The position numbers and the translations under genes were made by a program. A stretch of 64,000 nt of DNA from Deroplatys truncata (Eukaryota; Arthropoda; Insecta; Mantodea; Mantidae), in NCBI GenBank assembly GCA_030765065.1, contig CM060990.1, positions 214,745,290 to 214,809,289 of the forward strand, read 5' to 3'. The notes under the pieces are model-generated. The model made no database searches and had not been told where the DNA came from. It saw nothing but the letters and a program-made list of their open reading frames with translations. Numbering within the stretch: position 1 is the first letter of the stretch; every line of letters begins with the position of its first letter. Positions 55,140 to 64,000 of this stretch are shown piece after piece.

Positions 55140-56466
55140 TTGATGTTTGTACTTTATACTCCTAACACAGTAGTAAAAGGTGTGTTAGTAGAGTATATAA
55201 TTGTCATTTGTTTACTTCCAGTTTATAGATCGTTAGTTGAGGCACCTGTGGATTTTCTATATTATCGCATTTTAACCGGTATTCCTTTCGAAGGTTTTCG
55301 AGTGCTTGTTCAGGTACTGTATTTAAATGTGTGCAAAATTCAATTAAATAAGCGAAATCCTGCGTTTAGCTGAACTAACCACAACTTTACTGAATATGAA
55401 ATGAAACAAGGAAAGAATATATACATCTTATGTGGTTATCATGCAAGGAATGTGTATCTTCAACGCAAATACAAGCCTCTTACAACCAAGTATGCTGGAC
55501 GAGCCGGTTAAAGCTTACAGATTTGTTCAGAATCTAGCGCTCACATTCCACTTGATTGCTATGCTCATTGTTGCCTCTTTCTTATACCTAAATGCTTATG
55601 AAAAACTATACTATTTCCGCTATTTATGCACTGCCTCTCAATAATTATTTGCAGAATTATGCCACAGGCAACCACCAGTCTTAATCAACGGGACTCCTTT
55701 ACTTTTGATTTCAGTTTTGTTATTACTCTCTTTAAAACTACAAACAGCTTAAAATACATTGCTGAAACCCATACGTTACACGAAATAAAAACTGACAGTT
55801 GCAAATGTATTAATATAACTGGAAGTACCCACAGCTCTGCCCGTGTTATTTCATTAAATGCAGAGATTCTTCTGTTTCTCCCACTTTTTCACTATCTAAC
55901 CACTCACCCTTCTCATACTATCTCCCTGCATCTCCGTCTTTTCTGCCACTCCCTTTCTCTTTCTTCCTCTCGCCTTCCCTTTCCACACTACCTCCCTCCA
56001 TCGCCTTTGACCATATCTCTCTCCTCGATGCAACATATACGATAGGTTTTGAAAACCGGTGATGAAACTGCTTTCCCTGGGATGTAAATAACAATTTAAA
56101 CACAAGTAAAAGTTTTAACAATGCACAAAATTGTCCGTCCCTTACGCTCTTAATGCGATCGGTACTATTGTGTTCCTCGTGGTAACCATTCTACGTACAT
56201 GAATAATAACAACGAAGGTAGATATAACTAAAGGCTCATACTATCGAAATTTTGTAAATAACAAAGCTTGTCAGAAACATTAGGCTAAAAAGTTTTGCAC
56301 TGAAGGCTTTTTTCCATAACCTAATAATAGTCAGATATTTGGAATTTTTACTTTGTCGTCCCTTTAAAACCTTTCTTTGTGGAAAGCAATTAAGATAAGT
56401 ATAAACTATTCTCCTACAAGGCAACCTCATGATATTGCTCTTCAAATCTCAACAAAGCTCCAATGC
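55140..56466. other. Spacer; no gene recognised
   Basis: Short ORFs only. The block around 55880-56040 is pyrimidine-rich (tctctt- and ccttcc-type) and open in several frames because of composition. Nothing further was identified. Confidence 0.4.
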
Positions 56467-56600
56467 TTATCGAAGAATGGGTTCTATTCTCCGCGACCGC
56501 CCACATTGACCCATGGGTTTTTAGTGGTTTCCCCGGGGTCGGCAGGAGAATGCTGGGGTGGTTTCATCTATACCACGATTTCCTTTCCATCATTTCTCTT
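56467..56600 (+). mobile_element. Second tRNA-like SINE family, copy 2 (partial)
   Basis: Shares gggttctattctccgcgacc and the catgggtttttagtggtttc segment with 54735-54850. The tRNA head is incomplete. Confidence 0.45.
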
Positions 56601-56905
56601 TCATTTGTTTTCTTCTCATATTTCAGGTGTGCTTCCAGTTTTGGTGGCGTGTGGCGGTGCCGCAGATGGCACGGACGCTTGCTCAATGAAAAGAGTACTC
56701 CCCGTTGACACCAGAGGGCTGCTTGATTGGTGGGTCGTTCTTCGACCTCTCTCTCGGTGGCTCCAGCAGTTGTACGGGTCTGCGAGCTTTTAGACTTCTG
56801 CGCGTCTCTGTTGGTCTTTCTGCCTACGGCCTGTAGCCTCCTGTGGCTCCTTCACCTCATTCACTTCCTCCTGGGGTGGTAGCTGCAATAGATCTGTGCA
56901 GGCCG

Positions 56906-57201
56906 GTCGTCCTCCGTGGACTAGTGGTACCGTGCTAGCCTCTAGTTCCCAAGGTCGCGGGTTCAAACCCGGCGGAGGGCGATGGATTTTTTCGGGCGTA
57001 AAAATCGTTAGCACGGCTTCCTTCGGAAGGGAAGTAAAGCCGGTGGTCCCGTGTCGTAGATTTACGGCACGTAAAAGAACCTCAAGCCTGATAAAGAGGC
57101 CTCTGAGCAAAATTACAGGTGTTTCACGCCCAATATAGAATGGGACGCTAAGAACCATAGTAGTTAAAGAGCGTCCATAAATAAAACTAAATTTTTTAAA
57201 A
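56906..57201 (+). mobile_element. tRNA-derived SINE, copy 4 (full length)
   Basis: 296 bp flanked by a perfect 11-bp duplication, TGTGCAGGCCG (56895-56905 and 57202-57212). The head is gtcgtcctccgtggactagt with B box GGGTTCAAACCC. The body includes ggaagggaagtaaagccggt and ggtcccgtgtcgtag, followed by tcacgcccaatatagaatgg and an AT-rich tail (ataaaactaaattttttaaa). It is the reference copy for this family in the window. Confidence 0.9.
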
Positions 57202-57710
57202 TGTGCAGGCCGCAGCGCACGAGGTGTTCCCCTCCATTGAACCACTTCTACCTCTAGCGAATGATATCAGACGCCCATGCGTTGCCTCCCAAGTTTCGCA
57301 AACGTTTGGACCACCCACCAGTTGACATTTCTTTGGCGACTTCCACCGCGGTACTAGCGCCTGGGGTATATAACCCATTCGAGTATCTTGGAATAGCCTT
57401 GAACCTCTCTGCAATAGCATTGGGGAAAGCTACAGCTAACGGAGCCTGTGGGTACAATCCGTGTACTATCATGAATATTTTGAAGGAGAAGGTTGCTCTG
57501 GAGCTTGAATTTATCGCTATAAAATCATCCATTGTTGCTATAGAATTAGAATCACTTATTCGCCTTTGTGCCCAATAATGTTATTGTGAGAGAAGTGCAT
57601 AATCCTTGCTAGACAGCAGTTATCCGTAACGGAAAGTGAATCGTTAAATTTACGGGAAACATACGTAGAATCTATTTTGGAAGAGTAATGTCAAGCAAGT
57701 TCAAGTTCGT

Positions 57711-58010
57711 ATCATACAGGTTAGGTTAGTTTTAGAAAGAGTGGGCTACCGAAGCCCAAAGATCCTCCACCATTACTTATCCATGGTGCACCCGTTTATT
57801 TTCTAGTCTCTCAGAATTCCTGCATACTTTATAGAGGCTAAGTTACTTACTGATTATTAAGTACATTCAGTTGCATAAACCCTAGATTAAACTGTTTAAT
57901 CCTCTGGCCTACAAGGGCCTCGCAGTCGCACAATAGATGACTAAACGTTTCATCCACCTTTTTGCATCTCTTACAAGGTGGATCAACTTCATTACCCAAA
58001 TTGTATAGGT
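57711..58010 (-). pseudogene. LINE 3'-end fragment with C-terminal zinc finger
   Basis: Minus-strand reading gives HLYNLGNEVDPPCKRCKKVD, then ETFSHLLCDCEALVGQRIKQ, a CxxC...HxxxxC finger typical of the C terminus of several LINE polymerases. A stop and 3' UTR run to a cctaacctaacctg tail at 57711. The fragment is 5'-truncated and a minisatellite begins within a few bases of its right end. Confidence 0.7.
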
Positions 58011-58019
58011 GTCAGTAGG

Positions 58020-58770
58020 ATATATAGGAGAGATCGAGCGCAGTTTTTTGCGTTTATATGGGAAAGGATAGGGAAAACGAGGCTAGATGCGACGGTTCAA
58101 GGAGGAAAATGCGTTTATATGGGAGAGATAGGGAATACGAGGACTGACGCTAGGCTAGACAGTGGTAGGAGGGGAGTGCGCTTTATATGAGAAAGATAGG
58201 GAATACGAGGGGAGGTGCTAGGCTAGACAGAGGCTGAGTAGAGTATAGTTTATATGAGAGGTATAGGAAAACGAGGGGAGGTGTTAGACTAGACAGAGGC
58301 TTGAAACGTAGTGCATGGTTTATATGAGTGGTATAGGAAAACGAGGAGAGGAGTTAGACTAGACAGAGGTCGAGGAGCAGAGTATGGTTTATGTGAGAGA
58401 TATAGGAAAACGAGGAAAGGTGTTAGGCTAGACAGAAGTCGAGGAGTAGAGTATGGTTTATATGAGAGGTATAGGAACAGGAGAAGAGGTGTTAGGCTAG
58501 ACAGATGCTGAGTAATGTATGGTTTATATGAGTGGTATAGGAAAACGAGGAGAGGAGTTAGACTAGACAGAGGTCGAGGAGCAGAGTATGGTTTATGTGA
58601 GAGTCATGGGTAAACGAGAGAGGCGTTAGGCTAGACAGAGCTAGAGGAATAGAGTATGGTTTATATGAGAGGTATAGGAACAGGAGAAGAGGTGTTAGGC
58701 TAGACAGGTAGTGTAGCAGTAGGAATATGGACTTATATACAGGAGAGATAGGGAATAGGAGGGCTAGACT
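58020..58770. repeat. Minisatellite, ~69-bp unit
   Basis: About ten units carry the phrases ggtttatatgagaggtatag, gaaaacgagg(a/g)gaggtgtta and ggctagacagaggtcgag. The phrase gtttat(a/g)tgag recurs near 58248, 58318, 58386, 58455, 58522, 58591 and 58659, spacings of 67-70. Being close to a multiple of three, the repeat stays open as (G/E)YGLYERYRKTRRGVRLDR-like peptides; I treat this as incidental. Confidence 0.9.
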
Positions 58771-58859
58771 TGAAAGCGACTTTAGACGTGAACTTAGTGG
58801 AAAACTGTTTCATGTCAATGTTAGAACGCTAATTCTAGACATGCCCATCACGTAACCTA

Positions 58860-59045
58860 TTCAGGGAAAAGGTGACTCGTTCAGGGGAAAAAGGTGACTG
58901 CTCAGGGAAAAAGGAGGCCCACAAAGGGAAAAAGTTGACTAGCAAAGGGAAAAACGTGACCAGCAAAGGGAAAAATGTCACCAGCAAAGGGAAAAAAGGC
59001 GACCACCAAAGGGAAAAAGGTGACCTGCAACGGGAAAAGCTAACC
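58860..59045. repeat. Minisatellite, ~21-bp unit
   Basis: About eight units of gggaaaaaggtgaccagcaa type with small changes (gggaaaaagttgactagcaa, gggaaaaatgtcaccagcaa). There are no spacers, so it is not an array of any regulated kind. Confidence 0.92.
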
Positions 59046-59059
59046 CACTAACACTAACA

Positions 59060-60160
59060 GGTAAGTAATTCAGGTAGTATCACAGGAGGCTAGATTCCAG
59101 GGTTGGGTATAGCATAGTTTCATATTTCAAGGTAATTCAGAGGGTATCGTAGGTATTTAGGATAATTCAAGTAACATAGGTGTTTAGAGTAATTAAGCAA
59201 GCATTACAGGAGGGTAGGTTTCAGGGGTTGGTTATAACCTAGCTTCGTATTTCACAGATAGTTCAGGTAATATCGTAAGTATTTGAGGTAATCGACAGAG
59301 CTTCACAGATATTATTGATAATTTCGATCAGAGATTTGTATCACAGCTATTTAAGGTAAATGCAGATGATTCAGGTTGTATCAATGGTATTTGAGTCATT
59401 TTAACAGGTAATTCAGATAGCATCACAGGTGCTCGTGCTAATTTAGAGCAGGAATTCGTATCAGAGCTAGTTAAGGTAATTTCACATGATTCGGGTAGTA
59501 TCACAGGTATTTAAATCATTTTCATAGCCAATTCAGCTAGTATCGTGAGCATTTAAGCTAATTCAGCTAGTATCACAGGAGGCTAGATTCCAGAGGCTAA
59601 CTGCATCATAGCTATGCATGATTTCACAGCTAATTCAGCTAGTACCGTAGGTATTTAGGCTAATTCAGGTAGTATCACAGGAGGCTAGATTCCAGGGTTG
59701 GGTATAGCATAGTTTCATATTTCAAGGTAATTCAGAGGGTATCGTAGGTATTTATGATAATTCAAGTAACATAGATGCTTAGAGTAATTAAGCAAGCATT
59801 ACAGGAGGGTAGGTTCCAGGGGTTGGTTATAGCCTAGTTTCGTATTTTACAGATAGTTCAGGTAATATCATAAGTATTTGGATAATCAGCATAGTTTCAC
59901 AGACGCTCGTAATAATTTCGATCAGAGATTTTGTATCACGGCTATTTAAGGTAAATGCAGCTGATTCAGGTTGTATCAATGGTATTTGAGTCATTTTAAT
60001 AGGCAATTCTGATAGTATCACAGGTGCTCGTACTAATTTAGAGCAGGAATTCGTATCTGAGCTATTTAATGTAATTTCACACGATTCGGGTAGTATCACA
60101 GGTATTTAAGTCATTTTAACAGGCAATTCAACTAGTATCACAGGTACTCATGGTAATATA
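59060..60160. repeat. Higher-order tandem repeat, ~600-bp period built on a ~40-50-bp unit
   Basis: The basic motif is variants of taattcaggtagtatcacag plus gtatttaggt. A long block starting ggaggctagattccagggtt occurs at about 59086 and again at about 59681. It continues in parallel for several hundred bases (gggttgggtatagcatagtt, then agcaagcattacaggagggt), giving a period of about 597. Confidence 0.85.
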
Positions 60161-60534
60161 GAGAGTAATTCGATTATAAAACTTTTCTCATCCAACGTTA
60201 CAACAATTTATATACTTTTTTCTAAATCTTACAAACTTATTATATGTTAAACACTTATTGTACGATGCGGAGAGGGATAAACTGCATATTGGTTCACAAA
60301 CTGAAAAGCTTTACGTCAACATACCTTTATTTTAGTTCGTTATAGATGCCTCTCCCCTTTTATCTAGGCTTGAGACTAGCACTAGGATTGCTCCTAATGG
60401 CAGGGTTACCACCTTCCCTTCCATCTTCTTCTTTCTTCATCAGGCGTCAGCTATCTGCATATACAGCACACAGATACCTTCTTTTTTAAGATTGTAGACT
60501 CACTAGAAAATCTTTATCTTTAACTTACATTCTT
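60161..60534. other. 3' flank of the polymerase gene; no gene
   Basis: Non-coding. Pyrimidine-rich on the plus strand near 60410-60490. No terminator or poly(A) signal was assigned with confidence. Confidence 0.4.
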
Positions 60535-63500
60535 TTAAGCACTGTTTGTAATGGCGTAATGTCCATACGCATATGTTGTTATCCCGTCCTCAGCAATAAT
60601 TCTTTTATCATCAAACGGAGTCAATGCAATTTTATTCACTTGTACTGTAGCAAGGGCATGCTTTCGTGATAGGATCAGATTCATAGGTGTTCTGATGATT
60701 TCACTGGTTTTAAGACAGTCTGTATAGCTGTCAAACGAAATGTACTGCTTAATAGCGCTACGTTTTATACCTTTAATCTTTTTTATCATTGACCCTTGAA
60801 TATCTAAGGCATACATCTTAGGACGTAGTCCAACAAAGCGTAGGATGATTTTGCTATTAGCCTCATCTTTAAATTTTCCCAATACCTTCTTGTTCTGAGT
60901 AGAGTAACATATATGGTTGGCAGGGTAATCAGCTGTATCGAGATGTTCAAGAAAACGTAGCTTGTCCTGGTACACATCTTCAGTTGTTACACGATGAATG
61001 AACGAATCAGTGTCCATATACATAAGCTTCAGGTTTTCAGCTCCATAATAAGGCAACAAAACGTCGTAATGATAGTTATACATTAATGTCTTGGAGATGT
61101 CCAACACACTCATACCAATGTATATAGGCTTCTTGAATACAATCTGACGAGAGGCCATATGTACAGCAGCTAGATTATCAGCATATATCGTCCTGTCGAT
61201 AAACGTAGGCTTGGCGATCAGCTTCTCTAGAGTTTTTTCATTGGTCACCAGTCGTATATCCATACGATTACGCAGGTTCTCCATAGTTTTTCCAAACATA
61301 GCGTTGTTAAAGAGTTTGTAGAGATCCTTCTCGAAATCATTTGCAGCTTGTTGTCGTAGCCTGTTGTTAAATTCCACATAAGGTTTCAACCACTGAGACT
61401 GTCGGAATTGTAGCACACGATGGATTTTTGTTAGTCGTAGTCCATGACTAAGAGCTTGCTTCAAAGCCATGTAATGCACTACATACTTCTTTCGAGGTCC
61501 AAGATGAGGTATCAGTTTCTTTGTAGATGATTCCAATGGTTTCATACACTCTGGCAGGAAAGGTAGATCGTTGTGTAGATCGTGAAGTTCTGCAGGATAC
61601 TCGATGTCGACTTCTAATATGTACCCATGAGGATCATCTTCTTGTAGTGTTTCTAAGTTGATTTCTTCAGGTGACACCCACTGAAATCCACCAAAAGGAA
61701 GGGCGTGACACATTGCCCACCCATATTGGTTATTTGCGTCCTCGTATGTGATAAATTGGGTTGGTCTCGTCGGATCAAACTTCTCCATATAAGTGTTATT
61801 AGCCTCAGCATACCGATGAGAAACTTGGCATAAACCTCCTCTTATACCTGATTCCACCATGAGTAGTTGATCATAATCTTGTAACAGTTCCAGCTTAATT
61901 CCAGTATACAGCAACATGGCGTCCCATGTAAGACCTGGAGAGGTAAAATAATGGGCAGGATCAACTTTGTGTGTTTTAAGGGTTTGCTCTCTGAACGTCT
62001 CAAAGACGTCAGCTAGAAGAAGTACATCCGAAGTTAAGTAGAGATCGCTGTACTCTCCCAGGTTTCTCACATTAAACAGCTCCCATACATTTCTAGCATG
62101 ATCGTAGTCAGCATCAGTAATTTCTTCTTCATTTAATCTATTGTAGAAGGAGTCCTTAGGAGGCAAGCAGCTCTCGTTCAGGGCATCCCATGACGTAACA
62201 AAATCATATGGAAATACACCCTTACGGGTCATCAACTTCAATTTGTCTTCTCCAAAGTACTTTAGCGTTTCAGGATACGAGGTTAGATTTTTTACCAACT
62301 TATCCAAGCTTGTACTGAGGAATCGGAAGCTATCCACAAATCGAAGCTTTATATCTCCTACATACTTGGTGAATGAGATATAGCTTTCTTCAGAGTTAGG
62401 AATTACCTCCACACGTTCACTTGTACAACCCAGCTCCTTAACAATGAAATGAGAGTCATATCCGCTAAGGTTATGCATGAAGACTGGTATATATTTAGGT
62501 GTTTTACAGGCTAAATTACATTCATTATGAAGACTTCCACGATATTCACCGCTGATGTGATCATGGTCGCGTACTTTATAGTTCTCTTCTGTAAAGGGTT
62601 TTCTACACAAGTAGCATGTCGTAGAAGACTCGAAATCCTTTTGCTGTTGATCCGTAAGTTTCAGAGGCTTAGCAGATTTGTATATATTACCAATCATTTT
62701 TGCAAGAGATGTAAGGTACAGCATAAACGTCTGAGCAGCATCAGCACCACGATACACATAGGGATGCTTAGGAAGATCAGTTTCGAGATGTTCAACACTG
62801 GATGTAGGTTTCACGTAAACACAGAAGCTCATTGGTGTGTGCTCTTGATAAGGTGTTGTATAGGAAGTTTCAGGATTGGGTGTACACGTATGGCATGGAG
62901 TGAGAATACTCTCAAAATCCGCATAGATGACATAAGGTACTTTCAGCATCCTCTCAACATTTTTAAACTGTACAATTGATTTCTCCTTGGTAGGCATAAC
63001 TACCCTTGCAACACCATGTTGAATACAGACGGCTGCATGTTCTTGTAGTTTTTCCTGTCCACTTCGTCCATATCGATCATCAAAATGTGTAAAGCAGCGC
63101 TTACAAGTATAAACCCGTCCATTATGGTTAGTTTTCTGGCGTCGAACGAGTTTCTCAAAATTCCTTATATTCCTTAAGTTTTCCACTGCTATCATTCAAT
63201 AGTAGCAGGTCGCGATGTTCAGGTAGTTCAATATCAGCAACCTTTATCGGATACACTTCATGCTTCTCATCCAACCCGAAAACGTTAATAGACATATTGT
63301 TAAACTTCTCAAATTTAGGTATTTGAGAAAGTGGAGTAGGGTAGGAAACACAGCTGAAGTCGTACTTGTCTTGAAGTTGTTTGTATTTGCTCACACGTTG
63401 CGCATCCTTCCCTATGAATTTAGCTAATATAGAGTACATGAAACATTTATCGTCGGTAAAGTTCTGAATGTTTATACACGCTTCTTTAGCTCCGACAGAT

Positions 63501-63961
63501 GACGGTAGTGGTATGTAGCTACTTCCTCGTAACGGGTTGTACTTGTTGATACGAAGTCGAACTCCTTCCACAGCAAGCAAAGCCCAGCTGCTACCCTTAA
63601 GCTGAGACTCCTCCATTTCAGTCACCAATTTCTTGAATTTCACTTCCATCGTTGACTCCAGATCAGTTTCCAGGAAAACAGCTTGATTCCGTGTTTTAAA
63701 TGTTTTGTCACAGGTTTCTCCAATACTGTTAACAAATCGACACTCAGCCAGCAGATTAATTTTAACACTCTTATGAATGCTAAGCTCTTTATGCACAGCC
63801 AGGATTATACGTTGTTTTGCCTCTTGCAGATACATATTTAGGTCCTTAGCTGATTCGCATCGTATAAAATACGATTTCAATCGTCCTTCGAATGAAGTTT
63901 CGTATTCTTTCATATCGCAGTCCTCCATTGTTGACAGCAACTGATGTTTAGTTGGCTCCAA
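60535..63961 (-). pseudogene. Protein-primed DNA polymerase B, Maverick/Polinton type (one frameshift)
   Basis: Two minus-strand frames make one gene: 63155-63961 (N-terminal 268 codons) and 60535-63195 (886 codons, stop at 60535). They overlap near 63160-63195 and differ by a single frame step. In the 886-codon part there is a CKRCFTHF...C zinc motif (31-57), exonuclease I YADFES (91-96), an HNH-like insertion CYLCRKPF...RDHDH (194-213), exonuclease II NLSGYD (242-247) and exonuclease III YLTSD (386-390). Polymerase motif A is EDANNQYG (485-492), motif B KLFNNAMFG (627-635) and motif C YMDTDS (726-731). All catalytic aspartates are present. Known Polinton polymerases replicate the element from a protein primer. 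The frameshift may be real decay or a sequencing error. Maverick-like remnants at 33924-37404 are probably from a related element. Confidence 0.88.
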
Positions 63962-64000
63962 TCTTCTTTTCTTCTGAGGGCTGCTTATTTCACATATATC
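63962..64000. other. Window edge upstream of the polymerase start
   Basis: Only 39 bases lie upstream of the first in-frame methionine (MEPTKHQLL) used as the start, so an earlier start or exon outside the window cannot be excluded. Confidence 0.5.

Noticed and set aside
55626-56121. 139-codon plus-strand ORF and antisense partners
   Set aside because: The translation is dominated by a pyrimidine-rich low-complexity tract and both strands are open for the same reason.
57261-57578. 105-codon plus-strand ORF after the SINE
   Set aside because: No recognisable domain, an antisense ORF of similar length overlaps it, and there is no flanking support.
58860-59045. CRISPR-like array
   Set aside because: The 21-bp units are directly adjacent with no unique spacers, and the genome is eukaryotic.
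62527-62979. 150-codon plus-strand ORF
   Set aside because: It lies wholly antisense to the DNA polymerase B gene, whose motifs cover this stretch.

Overview
The window is a piece of a eukaryotic, almost certainly arthropod genome, probably a hemimetabolous insect. This rests on element content (Tc1, mariner, hAT, DD41D Tc1/mariner relatives, I-type and jockey/CR1-like LINEs, gypsy, Maverick/Polinton-like genes, a tRNA-SINE); no resident gene fixes the species. There is no bacterial gene organisation. Nearly everything recognisable is mobile DNA, much of it nested so precisely that target-site duplications can be read and insertion order inferred.

The centrepiece is a 9.88-kb LTR element (8827-18704). 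Its two 807-bp LTRs differ at only three positions by eye, and it is flanked by a 4-bp duplication, GTAT. It sits inside an older minus-strand LINE whose reading frame resumes across the junction. I see no gag, pol or env in it. Where gag would lie it carries an intact 217-codon ORF for a BTG/Tob anti-proliferative protein, with the BTG domain and the first PABP-binding (PAM2-type) motif. A leader of five degenerate repeats precedes it, at least four with hairpins whose arms change together. About 6.9 kb of apparently non-coding DNA follows. This looks like a young, non-autonomous retrotransposon that has captured a host mRNA-decay adaptor gene.

Layout. 1-4500: a hAT (CGGBP1-like) pseudogene split by Tc1 copy 1. 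4500-6620: a hAT-type MITE and an internally deleted mariner. 6760-22000: LINE remnants enclosing the Tob element. 23292-29209: I-type LINE copy C. 29200-33200: tandem repeats, an unassigned coding-like stretch and a decayed DD41D transposon. 33900-37400: a Maverick-like remnant (capsid-like pseudogene split by Tc1 copy 2, then an integrase remnant). 37500-53082: a minus-strand gypsy element broken by a DD41D transposon (itself split by LINE copy A), by LINE copy B and by a SINE. 53100-58000: SINEs and a LINE 3' fragment. 58020-60150: three adjacent tandem-repeat families. 60535-63961: a large minus-strand protein-primed DNA polymerase B gene of Maverick/Polinton type, with all exonuclease and polymerase motifs visible but one frameshift.

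Most element genes carry stops or frameshifts. The exceptions are the Tob ORF and, apart from one shift, the polymerase gene. Stretches where I saw nothing are listed as such.
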